Below are positions 33,028 to 41,127 of a stretch of 58,088 nt of DNA, one piece after another (position 1 is the first letter of the stretch; the number at the start of each line of letters is the position of its first letter). A model generated the notes under the pieces. That model saw only the letters and a list, made by a program, of their open reading frames with translations. It ran no database searches and had not been told where the DNA came from. Made by a program: the position numbers and the translations under genes. Source of the stretch: Planctomycetota bacterium (GTDB taxonomy: Bacteria > Planctomycetota > J058 > JAJDCQ01); NCBI GenBank assembly GCA_029260755.1, contig JAJDCQ010000195.1:1-58088 (forward strand). The letters are read 5' to 3'.

Positions 33028-33872
33028 GCCGCCCGCTCGAGGGCCGTCGCATCGGCGGCTGCTCGGTCGAGCGCCTCCTCGGCGCCGGCGCGAGCGGCCT
33101 CGAGGTCTACCGCGGCGACCACCCGCTCCACGGCGCGGTCGACCTCCAGGTCTGCCGCCTCACCGGCGGCACCCTCGACGAGGCGAACCTGCCGCCGCTC
33201 GAGCGCTTCGCCCGGGTCGGCGTCGCCGTCCGCAGCGACCACGTCGTCCGCGTCCACGGGCTCGAGATCATCGAGCTCGCCGAGCTGGGAACCCTCGCCG
33301 TGCTCGTGAGCGACGCGGTCGACGGGCCCGACCTCCTCGACCTCGTCCGCCGGGACGGACCGATCGCGGCGGCCGCCGCCGCCCGCCTCGCGGCCGGGAT
33401 CGCCCGCGGCCTGGCGGCGATCCACGACGCAGGCTGGGTCCACGAGGCGCTCACGCCGCTCGCCGTCCACGCCGCCGAGAGCGGCGAACGGGCCGTGGTC
33501 GTCGAGCTCGCGCACGCGCGCCGGATCGGCGAGCGGCCCGATCCCGAGCGCGGCCGGATCATGGGCGCCCCGCTCTACCTCGCCCCCGAGGCGATCAACG
33601 ACGCCACCCCCGACCCGAGGACCGACATCTACGCCCTCGGCCGGATCCTCCGCGGGATGCTCGCCGGCGTCTGGCCGCACGCGGGGAGCGCCCTCGAGAC
33701 CCTGAAGGCGCTCGCCCAGGGCCGGCGCCCCCCCGATCCGCCGCTCCCGCCCGGCGCGCCGGCCGAGCTGGTCGCCGTCGCGGACCGCCTCGCCGCCCCC
33801 GACCGGGCGGACCGACCCGACTCGGCGGCGACCGCCGCCGAGCTCATCGAGGAGGCGGCCGGGCTCGCCTGA
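33024..33872 (+). CDS. Highly degenerate kinase-fold protein (pseudokinase) coupled to the exporter
   Basis: A 282-residue protein. The fold of a Ser/Thr kinase is still readable: VERLLGAGASGLEVYRG (glycine-loop position), a C-lobe with YLAPEAINDATPDPRTDIYALGRILRGMLAG (APE and DxxxLG segments) and terminal helices ending ADRPDSAATAAELIEE. All catalytic residues are missing: the VAIK region is AVDLQVCRL, the HRDLKPxN loop is H140-E-A-L-T-P-L-A, and DFG is replaced by ELAHAR. It is the most degraded of the three pseudokinases here. GTG start within GTGA at the exporter's stop. I infer a cytosolic regulator or scaffold for the exporter. Confidence 0.85.
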   Translation: MSRPLEGRRIGGCSVERLLGAGASGLEVYRGDHPLHGAVDLQVCRLTGGTLDEANLPPLERFARVGVAVRSDHVVRVHGLEIIELAELGTLAVLVSDAVDGPDLLDLVRRDGPIAAAAAARLAAGIARGLAAIHDAGWVHEALTPLAVHAAESGERAVVVELAHARRIGERPDPERGRIMGAPLYLAPEAINDATPDPRTDIYALGRILRGMLAGVWPHAGSALETLKALAQGRRPPDPPLPPGAPAELVAVADRLAAPDRADRPDSAATAAELIEEAAGLA

Positions 33873-33904
33873 GCGGCGCCGCGGTCGGCCCCCCGCCTCG
33901 CTCT

Positions 33905-33934
33905 TTGGCCCCTCCGCGCGGCCGCCGTTATCCT
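33905..33934 (+). promoter_or_regulatory. Sigma70-type promoter for the receptor kinase
   Basis: TTGGCC (33905-33910), 18-nt spacer, TATCCT (33929-33934), then ATG at 33947 with 12 nt between, implying a very short leader. Confidence 0.55.
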
Positions 33935-33946
33935 GACGGACACGGA

Positions 33947-36900
33947 ATGAGCACGACCCCGCCCGCGACGCGGCCGCCTCGAGACGGTCGCGCCGACGAC
34001 CACGTCGCCCCGCCCGGTCCCGCCCCCTCGGCCCCCTCGTGGGGTTCGAGCTCGAACGCATCGTGGGCTGGGGTCGGTCCCGCCTCGGCGAGTCAGCCAT
34101 CGCGCGCTCCGGCCGCGTCGGGGCGAGGCTCGAGCTGGCAGCTCGACCTCGACCTCGCGCAGGCGCTCGCCGACCCGACCCGACGGGTCGGACGCCACGT
34201 CGTCCTCGGTCCGATCGGGCGCGGCGGCTTCGGCGCCGTCTACCGGGCCTGGGACACCTCGCTCGAGCGGACCGTCGCGATCAAGGTCCTCCACGACACC
34301 GCCCTCGACCCGGAGTCGGAGGACTGGCGTCGGTTCGAGCAGGAGGCGCTCGCCGCTGGCGGGCTCCGGCACCCGGCGATCGTCCGCCTCTTCGAGCTGG
34401 GCGTCCATCAAGGGATGCCCTTCATCGTGATGGAGCTCGTCGAGGGCGAGACGCTCGAGAGCGCGATCGCGCGAGGTCACCTCGGCCCGCGGGCGATCGT
34501 CGAGATCTTCGCCGAGCTCGCCGAGGCCGTCGCCCACGCCCACGACCACGGCGTCCTCCACCGCGACCTGAAGCCGGTGAACGTCCTCCTCCACCGCAAC
34601 GGACGACCCCGGCTGACCGACTTCGGGCTCGCCCGGAACGTCACCGCGCGCGAGCACATCACCCGCACCGGCGAGATCGTGGGGACGCCGGCCTACATGG
34701 CGCCCGAGCAGATCGACGACCGGTTCGGCGCGCAGGACGCGCGCACCGACATCTACGGCCTCGGCGCCGCCCTCTTCCACGCCCTCACCGGGCGACAGCC
34801 GTTCGCGGGCGCATCGGCGATCGATGTGATGACGCGCGTCCTCGACGAGCCGTCCCCGCGTCCGAGCCAGGTCGCCCCGCAGACCCCGCCGTCCCTCGAC
34901 GCGATCGTCGCGCGGTGCCTCGAGAAGAGCCCCGACGCCCGCTACGCCGGCGGCCGCGACCTCGCCGCCGACCTCCGGCGGGTCGCCCGCGAGCTCGACG
35001 ATCCGACCGCCTCGCCCCGGCGGCGCTCGAGACGCGTCGAGCGTCGCCCCGAGCGCTTCCTGGTCGCCGCGGTCATCGCCGGGTGCCTCGCGATGGTCGC
35101 CGCCGGCGTCGCGATCCTGACGAGCGGCCCGGAGACGATGGCTCCGCCGGACGCCCCGCCCGGCGGCGCGCCGTCGGCCCCCGCGACCGGCGACGCCGTC
35201 CGAGCGCCCCGCCCGACCCTGCCCCCGGTCGACGACCCGAGCTGGAGCACGGCGTGGTCGCTCGAGGACGGCGCCGCCCCGACCCTCGCCGCCGCCGCGC
35301 TCTGGGAGGACGGAGTGGGTCGCGCGGCCAGCCCCCTCCCGGACGATCCGTCGCCCGACGCGCTGGCCGCCGCGTTCCTCGGCGACGCGCGCCCCCTCGG
35401 CGGCGGCCGGATCGAGGTCACCTACCGGCCTCGCCGCGCGATCACGGTCGTCGAGTCGTGGAACCGTCAGAAGCTCCTCCTCGCCGGGAGCGCGACCTCG
35501 ATGCGTCTCCTCGAGCCGCCGCTGGGAGAGCGCGACGGCGCGGGCGCCGTTCGGGTGCTCGCTCCGAACGACGCCGGAACGCTCCTGCTCTCGGTCGGCC
35601 GCGCCCTCTGGGCGCGTCCGGCGGGAACGTTCGAGGTCGGCCTCGCCGGGAACGTCGACATGAACGAGCTCGACCTTCACGTCGCCGGCCAGCGCCTCTC
35701 GGTCGATGGGCGGGCGGGGCAGATCGCGATCGGCCGGCACGGCGGGATCCGTCATCCGATCCGGTTCGGGTGGCACCGGATCACGATCGAGCCCGATGCT
35801 CCGGCCACCGCCCGGATCGGCATCGAGGTCGCCGAGGATCCGAAGGGCGCGTGGGCGGCCCCGATCCGCTCGACGACCCTCGAGAAGGACCTCGCGCCGT
35901 CGCGCGGCGCGACGCCCATCTGGATCCAGCTCCAGGAGATCGACCTCCTCGTCCGCTCGGTCGTCGTCTCCGGCATCCCGCGCCGGTCCGACGTGCCGGC
36001 GACCGCCGTCGTGCCGGGCGCCCTCCCGACGAGCGCCCGCATCGCCGCGGCGTTCACGCAGACCGACGGAGGGAGCGACGCGTCGGGCGGACCGTTCGTC
36101 GCCCTCGGCGATCGCGAAGGCGACGCAATCGAGCTCGAGCTCGTCGGGTCGACGCTGCGCCTTCGGGCGGCCGGCCGGCTCCTGGTGGCGACCGACGTCG
36201 AGGTCGAAGAGGGCGCCGACGCTCCGCACGGCTGGCTCGTCCTGGAGCGACGCGGCGACCTCGTGACCGCGCGGGCCAGCCTCGGCCGGGACGGGCGCGA
36301 GGCCGTCGTCGAGGCGTGCATCCCGGCGGCCCTCCGGATCGCGAGCCACCGGGCCATCTACGGCTCGACGGGGCCGCGGGTGCGGTTCGAGGCGGTGGAG
36401 GTCCACCGCGGCGACGACGACCCCGACCGCGCCGCCCTCGACGCGGCCGCCGCGGAAGGCGCGCCCCTCGAGGGGATCCGCTCCGCATGGCGGGAGGGGG
36501 CGACCCTGCTCCGGACCGTCGTCGAGCCGGACCACGCCACGCACTTCGGCGGGAGGGACCGCGAGAACCGCGACGAGCGCCGAGCGGCCGCCGCGCGCGC
36601 CGCGATCGCCGCGCGCGCCGCGATCGCCGGGCGGGCGCTGCAACGGCTCGAGGCGGCGATCGACGAGGGCGCCCCCTCGCCCGTCGCCGCCCTCGACGCG
36701 CGGGCGCGCGCCGTCCTCGCGGCGACCGTCGCCGGGCAGGCGGCGTCGGCCCGCGCGCACGCCGAGAGGCTCGTCGACGAGGCGGGCAGCCTCGGGGCGG
36801 CGCGGGCGCAGCTCGACCGCCTTCACGGCCGACGCCTGCCGAGAGGGAAGGCGATCAGCGCCGACCTCATGAACGGGCTCGGCGTTCAAGGATGGGACGG

Positions 36901-37675
36901 GCCGGTGTGCGGCGCCGCCCTCGAGGTCGCCGCGGTCCTCGCCAGACCGGAGGAGGAGCCGCGCGTGCGATACCTGCTCGCCCGTCAGGTGTTCCTCGAG
37001 GCCGAGACCAAGCGGGACCAAGGGCTGGCCTTGGACGTCTCCCGGATCCAAAGCGCCCTCGAGGTCGTCCGGGCGCTCGAGGGAGTTCCGCGAGAATCTC
37101 CGCACCTCGCCGAGGAGCTCGAGGCTGGCCTCCTCGTCTTCCTCCGACGCCCCGAGGAGGCGGTCGAGGCCTGGACCCGCGCGGTCGAGCTCTATCCCGG
37201 GAACTACTGGGGCTGGTGGCAGCGAGCGCTGCTCCTCCTCGAGCTCGGTGAGACGTCCCGCGGCGTCGCGAGCGTGATACGCGCCCGGAACGTCGGAGGT
37301 GAGCGGATGGACGTGGCGCTCGAGAGGATCGCGGCGAACCTCGCCTCGACCCGCCGCCTCGGCCACGCCGCGGTCGCGCGCTGGGCGACCGGGAAGGTCC
37401 GCGTGACCGACCTCCAGGCGATCGTCGGACCGATCGCGACGGTCGCCGGGCTCGAGGGAGACCTCGCCCGGCTCGCCATCATCCTGGCCGGCTGGCGGCC
37501 CGCCCGGATGCCCGAGGGCGATGGCACCTACGTGAAGCTGGCGCGCGCGCGCATCCTGGCCGAGACCGAGCCCGATCGGGCGCGCGCCCTCCTCGAGACG
37601 ACTCACACCGACACGGACGAGCTCGCCGAGGCGATCGTGCGGCACGACCCGACCCTGAACGCGCTCCGGCGCTGA
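33947..37675 (+). CDS. Receptor-type Ser/Thr protein kinase with beta-rich and TPR-like extracytoplasmic region
   Basis: A 1242-residue protein. Disordered N terminus (1-78), kinase domain (about 84-350) with all catalytic residues: GPIGRGGFGAVYRA, VAIKVL, H205-RDLKPVN, DFGLAR, GTPAYMAPEQ. One membrane helix (about 371-392, LVAAVIAGCLAMVAAGVAIL) follows a basic stretch. The outside part has a Pro-rich stem, a beta-rich region of about 400 residues (SVGRALWARPAGTFEVGLAG, GWHRITIEPDAPA), then an Ala/Arg-rich helical region with tetratricopeptide-like repeats to the end. It probably autophosphorylates on sensing an envelope signal; the ligand is unknown. ATG 33947 is chosen because the promoter's -10 box lies just upstream; an in-frame TTG at 33905 falls in the promoter. 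Confidence 0.92.
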   Translation: MSTTPPATRPPRDGRADDHVAPPGPAPSAPSWGSSSNASWAGVGPASASQPSRAPAASGRGSSWQLDLDLAQALADPTRRVGRHVVLGPIGRGGFGAVYRAWDTSLERTVAIKVLHDTALDPESEDWRRFEQEALAAGGLRHPAIVRLFELGVHQGMPFIVMELVEGETLESAIARGHLGPRAIVEIFAELAEAVAHAHDHGVLHRDLKPVNVLLHRNGRPRLTDFGLARNVTAREHITRTGEIVGTPAYMAPEQIDDRFGAQDARTDIYGLGAALFHALTGRQPFAGASAIDVMTRVLDEPSPRPSQVAPQTPPSLDAIVARCLEKSPDARYAGGRDLAADLRRVARELDDPTASPRRRSRRVERRPERFLVAAVIAGCLAMVAAGVAILTSGPETMAPPDAPPGGAPSAPATGDAVRAPRPTLPPVDDPSWSTAWSLEDGAAPTLAAAALWEDGVGRAASPLPDDPSPDALAAAFLGDARPLGGGRIEVTYRPRRAITVVESWNRQKLLLAGSATSMRLLEPPLGERDGAGAVRVLAPNDAGTLLLSVGRALWARPAGTFEVGLAGNVDMNELDLHVAGQRLSVDGRAGQIAIGRHGGIRHPIRFGWHRITIEPDAPATARIGIEVAEDPKGAWAAPIRSTTLEKDLAPSRGATPIWIQLQEIDLLVRSVVVSGIPRRSDVPATAVVPGALPTSARIAAAFTQTDGGSDASGGPFVALGDREGDAIELELVGSTLRLRAAGRLLVATDVEVEEGADAPHGWLVLERRGDLVTARASLGRDGREAVVEACIPAALRIASHRAIYGSTGPRVRFEAVEVHRGDDDPDRAALDAAAAEGAPLEGIRSAWREGATLLRTVVEPDHATHFGGRDRENRDERRAAAARAAIAARAAIAGRALQRLEAAIDEGAPSPVAALDARARAVLAATVAGQAASARAHAERLVDEAGSLGAARAQLDRLHGRRLPRGKAISADLMNGLGVQGWDGPVCGAALEVAAVLARPEEEPRVRYLLARQVFLEAETKRDQGLALDVSRIQSALEVVRALEGVPRESPHLAEELEAGLLVFLRRPEEAVEAWTRAVELYPGNYWGWWQRALLLLELGETSRGVASVIRARNVGGERMDVALERIAANLASTRRLGHAAVARWATGKVRVTDLQAIVGPIATVAGLEGDLARLAIILAGWRPARMPEGDGTYVKLARARILAETEPDRARALLETTHTDTDELAEAIVRHDPTLNALRR

Positions 37676-37723
37676 CGGGAGAGCACCGAGGCGCGCCGCG
37701 TCGCGCCTCTCGACCCGAGGGAG

Positions 37724-37729
37724 TAGGAT
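37724..37729 (+). promoter_or_regulatory. -10 box (TAGGAT) for the H-NOX kinase gene
   Basis: TAGGAT ends 14 nt before ATG 37744; no strong -35 match. It lies in the 68-nt gap behind the receptor kinase gene, so this gene may be both read through and transcribed on its own. Confidence 0.35.
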
Positions 37730-37743
37730 TCTCGCAGAGAGCG

Positions 37744-39927
37744 ATGCACGGGATCTACCTCGCCGAGCTCCAGATGTTCGTGGAGGCCAAGCTGGGCCAC
37801 GCCGCGTGGGATGCGGTCGTGGCCAAGGCGGGCCTTCCGGGAGCGGTCTATCAGTATCACGAGATGTATCCGGACGAGGACATGATGGCCCTCGTCGGCG
37901 CCGCCGTGGAGCTCTCCGGGATCGAGCGCGATCCGCTCCTGCGTGACTTCGGGAAGTTCGTCGCGCCCGCGCTCATGCGCGCCTACCGCGAGCTCATCCC
38001 CTCGAGCTGGCGGACGCTCGACATCATCGAGAACCTCGAGGGGTCGATCCACCGGGTGATCCGCGAGCAGCACCCCGAGGCGCGTCCGCCCGAGATCAAG
38101 GCGAACCGCGACTCGCCCTCGAGCGTCGTGATCCAGTACTCGTCGGACCGCCAGCTCTGCGCGGGCGCCCAGGGGATCGTCGAGGGGCTCGCGGAGCACT
38201 ACGGCGAGAAGCTCGTGATCATCGAGCCCCGCTGCATGCGCCGGGGTGCGCCCTACTGCGAGTTCCGGATCGTCCACGTCGCGACCGGCGTCGACGACAT
38301 CTCGGCGACGTCCAGCCCCGAGGGCTCGGGCGCGGGCGCAGGCAAGAGCGGCGCCCGCGACACGGCGATCGGCAAGGCGGTCGCGCAGCCGACCCAGTCG
38401 TGGCAGAACCCGCCGCCGGGACCGGTCGCCGCGGGGGACGCATCTGGCCAGCGGCGCGCGAGCCGGCCGACCTACGATGAGCACCCGACGGCGCCCGCCG
38501 CCGCGGCCGGGTCCGGTCGCTTCCGCCGGCCGAGCTCGGCGCCTTCGGGGGCGCGCCCGACCGTGCCGCCGCCGAGCTCGCGCCGCCTCCCGACCGCCGA
38601 CGCCTCGGGCCGCCACCGCGCCCCGACGGGCTCCGGGCGGTATCCGAGCGGGCCGCGCGCGACCGGGAACGCGTCGGGACGGATGCCGGCGCTCCCGTCG
38701 CCGGGCGCCTCCGGGATGCGCCCGGCCGTGCCGCCGCCGAGCTCGCGGCGCCTCCCGACCGCCGATGCGTCGGGCCGCCACCGCGCGCCCTCGCCGTCGA
38801 GCTCGGGGAGGCTGCCGGTCGCGGACGCGTCGGGACGACATCGCGCGCCGCTGCCGCCGACCTCGACGTCGGACGCGTCGGGGCGCTACCGCGCGCCGCG
38901 TCCGTCGACCTCGGACGCCTCGGGTCGCTACCGCGCCCCGCGCCCGTCGACCTCCGACGCGTCGGGGCGTTACCCGGCGCCGACCTCGACCTCCGACGCG
39001 TCGGGACGCTACCCCGCGCCCGGCGCCCGACGGGCCGACGGAGGAACGTCCGGTCGCCACCGCGCGGGGATCTCGGGGATGCAGCCGGCCGCGACGGGGA
39101 GGACCCCGCCGGGGCGCGGCGAGAGCCTCGGCCAGTACCTCCTCGAGGACGAGCTCGGGCGCGGCGGCGTCGGCGTCGTCTTCCGCGCGATCGACACCCA
39201 CAGCGGAGGCGAGGTCGCCCTCAAGATCCTCACATCGGTGACGTCGGCCGACGGAGGCGAGGCGCTGGCGAGGTTCCGTCAGGAGGCGAGGAACGCGGCG
39301 CAGCTCGTCCACCACCACATCGTCGGCCTCCGCGACGTCGGTGAGGAGGACGGCTGGCCCTACATCGCGATGGACCTGATCGAGGGGACGACGTTCGAGC
39401 TCTGGACGCCGGGGAAGCCCCACGGGCTCGTCGTCCGGGCCGTCCGCGACGTCGCCACCGCGATCGCGCACGCCCACGGCCTCGGGATCGTCCACCGCGA
39501 CCTCAAGCCGCAGAACATCCTCGTCGACGCGACCGCGAGGGCGCTCGTCACCGACTTCGGCCTCTCGCGCGACCTCAACGAGGACATGCAGCTCACCCAG
39601 GCGGGGCAGTGCCTCGGAACGCCCGAGTACATGGCGCCCGAGCAGTTCGAAGGCGTCCCCGGGCTCGTCGGGCCGCCGGCGGATGTCTACGCGCTGGGCT
39701 GTCTCCTCTACGTCGGGTTCACCGGGCGAGCCCCGTTCACCGGCTCGACCCTGCCGACGGTCGTGCGCCGAGTGCTCACCAAGCGCGCGAAGACCCTCCG
39801 CGAACGCGGAGCGTCAGTCGACCCCGCCCTCGACAAGATCGTCCAGCACTGCCTCGTGAAGGAGCCCGCCGACCGCTTCCCGAGCGCGGGAGCGCTGGCG
39901 CAGGCGTTGCTGCCGTTCGTCCGGTAG
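37744..39927 (+). CDS. H-NOX (heme gas-sensor) domain fused to an active Ser/Thr protein kinase
   Basis: A 727-residue protein. Residues 1-178 match the H-NOX/HNOB heme domain: MHGIYLAELQMFVEAKLG at the start, YPDEDMMALV, proximal heme ligand His103, ARPPE with Pro115, the heme-propionate motif Y132-x-S134-x-R136, and EPRCMRRGAPYCEFRI at the end. These numbers are within one residue of the Thermoanaerobacter H-NOX landmarks (His102, Pro115, Tyr131/Ser133/Arg135). A linker (about 180-455) is rich in Pro/Ser/Ala with repeats of the type DASGRYRAP. The kinase (about 458-727) has LGRGGVGVVFRA, VALKIL, H584-RDLKPQN, DFGLSRD and GTPEYMAPEQ, so it should be active. No membrane segment: a cytosolic gas-responsive kinase. 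NO (possibly CO or O2) is the likely ligand; substrates are unknown. Confidence 0.92.
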   Translation: MHGIYLAELQMFVEAKLGHAAWDAVVAKAGLPGAVYQYHEMYPDEDMMALVGAAVELSGIERDPLLRDFGKFVAPALMRAYRELIPSSWRTLDIIENLEGSIHRVIREQHPEARPPEIKANRDSPSSVVIQYSSDRQLCAGAQGIVEGLAEHYGEKLVIIEPRCMRRGAPYCEFRIVHVATGVDDISATSSPEGSGAGAGKSGARDTAIGKAVAQPTQSWQNPPPGPVAAGDASGQRRASRPTYDEHPTAPAAAAGSGRFRRPSSAPSGARPTVPPPSSRRLPTADASGRHRAPTGSGRYPSGPRATGNASGRMPALPSPGASGMRPAVPPPSSRRLPTADASGRHRAPSPSSSGRLPVADASGRHRAPLPPTSTSDASGRYRAPRPSTSDASGRYRAPRPSTSDASGRYPAPTSTSDASGRYPAPGARRADGGTSGRHRAGISGMQPAATGRTPPGRGESLGQYLLEDELGRGGVGVVFRAIDTHSGGEVALKILTSVTSADGGEALARFRQEARNAAQLVHHHIVGLRDVGEEDGWPYIAMDLIEGTTFELWTPGKPHGLVVRAVRDVATAIAHAHGLGIVHRDLKPQNILVDATARALVTDFGLSRDLNEDMQLTQAGQCLGTPEYMAPEQFEGVPGLVGPPADVYALGCLLYVGFTGRAPFTGSTLPTVVRRVLTKRAKTLRERGASVDPALDKIVQHCLVKEPADRFPSAGALAQALLPFVR
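38599..39070 (+). repeat. In-frame DASGRxRAP-type coding repeats in the kinase linker
   Basis: Seven good copies of DASGR(H/Y)(R/P)AP spaced by short Pro/Ser/Thr pieces, plus degenerate ones (TGSGRYPSG, GTSGRHRAG), between residues about 286 and 440. Each unit carries Ser and often Tyr or Thr next to Arg, so it could be an autophosphorylation region. The unit is about 13-16 residues in the closely packed part (38860-39010). Confidence 0.8.
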
Positions 39928-39959
39928 GCTTGGTTGATGGCAGCGATGATGGGGGCGAA

Positions 39960-40195
39960 GCGGCCGCGAGGCGCGCGGTGCGGGGCTCCTCATGGACCGC
40001 CGAGCGCGCCGCCGGCGCGCCTCGCGGCCGCTCAGCCCCACGCTCGCTTCGCTCGCTTTCTTCGCTCGCTTCCTCCGGAGGTGTTCCCCTCGTTCCTCGG
40101 GGAACACCTCCTCCGGGACTCGCTCTCTGGTTCTTCGGAGGCCGTTTCACCGGGCCCGCGCTTCCGCGCGCGCCGGGTGGTGGACCGGTGAAACG
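39960..40195. other. Array of three strong inverted repeats in a gene-free gap
   Basis: Hairpin A: 17-bp perfect arms 39960-39976 and 40015-40031 (GCGGCCGCGAGGCGCGC and its complement). Hairpin B: 13-bp perfect arms GGAGGTGTTCCCC 40077-40089 and 40099-40111, 9-nt loop. Hairpin C: 11-bp perfect arms CGTTTCACCGG 40143-40153 and CCGGTGAAACG 40185-40195. Between them lie short direct repeats of CGCTCGCTT, recurring at 40230-40260. The gap (39928-40294) separates the convergent H-NOX kinase and Uma2 genes, so part may act as bidirectional terminators; three different stems is more than a terminator needs. No gene seen. Confidence 0.75.
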
Positions 40196-40294
40196 ACCTC
40201 GGGCACAGGCTCGGTCGACGCTCTCACCGCTCGCTTCGCGACGCTCGCTTCTTCGCTCGTGATCGATCGTCGTGCGGGAGCGACGCCGCCCGGC

Positions 40295-40969
40295 TCAGTC
40301 CGCCTTGGGTGCCTCCGGGTGAGGGCCTTCGCCGCGGAGCCAGGCGCGGAGCGCCTTCACGCGCGCGGTCTGGGATCCGGTGGCGCCGGCGAGGCGGCCG
40401 AGCAGCTCGGCGTCGACCTCGGGCAGCAGCTCGCTCTTCGTGACCGGGTCGTAGCCGGACACGTCCGTCTTCAGACGGTGAATCGCGACGCGGTCCTCTT
40501 CCCAGAACCAGACCTCGCGGACGCCGAGGCGCCGGTAGATCTCGAGCCTGTCGAGTCCGCCGCGCGTCCAGATCACCTCGATGGCGACGTCGGGCCGTCC
40601 GCCCTCGACCGGCTCCCCATCGATCACGTAGCACTCGTCGGGCTCGGCGCCGGCCTCCTCCCTGGACTCCTTCAGCAGCCACGAGCCGACGCCATAGAGC
40701 TCGGGCCCCCGCTCCTCGCTCCACGTCTCGAGCAAGCGAGCGAACGTCTTCTTGATCGACTCGTGGTTCATCGATGGGGTCAGGAGCTCGAGCTCCCCAC
40801 CGACGAAGTGAATGCGCGGGACGGAGCACTCGCCGCGGATCCTGACGATGGCCTCGAAGTCCTCCCAGGAGAGCCCGTGGAGGTAGACGCGCTGATCCTC
40901 GTCGCCGCGACGCGCGGCGGGCGAAGAAGCGCTGGGCGGCGTCGTCGTTCGGGCCGTCGATTCGTTCAC
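40295..40969 (-). CDS. Uma2 family (DUF820) endonuclease-like protein
   Basis: A 224-residue member of the Uma2/DUF820 family, PD-(D/E)xK-fold proteins of unclear role abundant in cyanobacteria, planctomycetes and some other lineages. Seen: LSWEDFEAIVRIRGE, VPRIHFVGGELELLTPSMNHE near the N terminus, then the nuclease-like core DECYVIDGE, RPDVAIEVIWTRGGLDRLEIYRRLGVREVWFWEED, with Asp, Glu and Tyr at the family positions. The C terminus has a helical extension (about 190-224). It begins at GTG directly at the predicted transcription start of a promoter. Such genes are often multicopy and possibly mobile; no flanking repeat other than the hairpin array is seen here. Confidence 0.9.
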   Translation of the reverse strand: MNESTARTTTPPSASSPAARRGDEDQRVYLHGLSWEDFEAIVRIRGECSVPRIHFVGGELELLTPSMNHESIKKTFARLLETWSEERGPELYGVGSWLLKESREEAGAEPDECYVIDGEPVEGGRPDVAIEVIWTRGGLDRLEIYRRLGVREVWFWEEDRVAIHRLKTDVSGYDPVTKSELLPEVDAELLGRLAGATGSQTARVKALRAWLRGEGPHPEAPKAD

Positions 40970-40975
40970 GCGAGC

Positions 40976-41004
40976 AGCTTAACACAAACCGAACCAACCT
41001 GCAA
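40976..41004 (-). promoter_or_regulatory. Sigma70-type promoter for the Uma2 gene, leaderless
   Basis: On the minus strand TTGCAG (41004-40999), 17-nt spacer, TAAGCT (40981-40976). The -10 box ends 6 nt before the GTG start at 40969, so the message should begin at the start codon. Confidence 0.55.
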
Positions 41005-41127
41005 CCCGCCCGTGGTCTGTCGGCAAGTGAAGGTCGATACGAATCGGACAACGCAGCCCCGAAGACCTACGCCCAACCCCATCGACCCCGGAACTTCGCC
41101 TCAGGATGACGGGTGTTCTCTGATGTG

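Noticed and set aside
38599..39070. CRISPR-like periodic repeats
   Set aside because: They are in-frame protein repeats (DASGRYRAP) within a long kinase gene; spacing is irregular and no cas genes are present.
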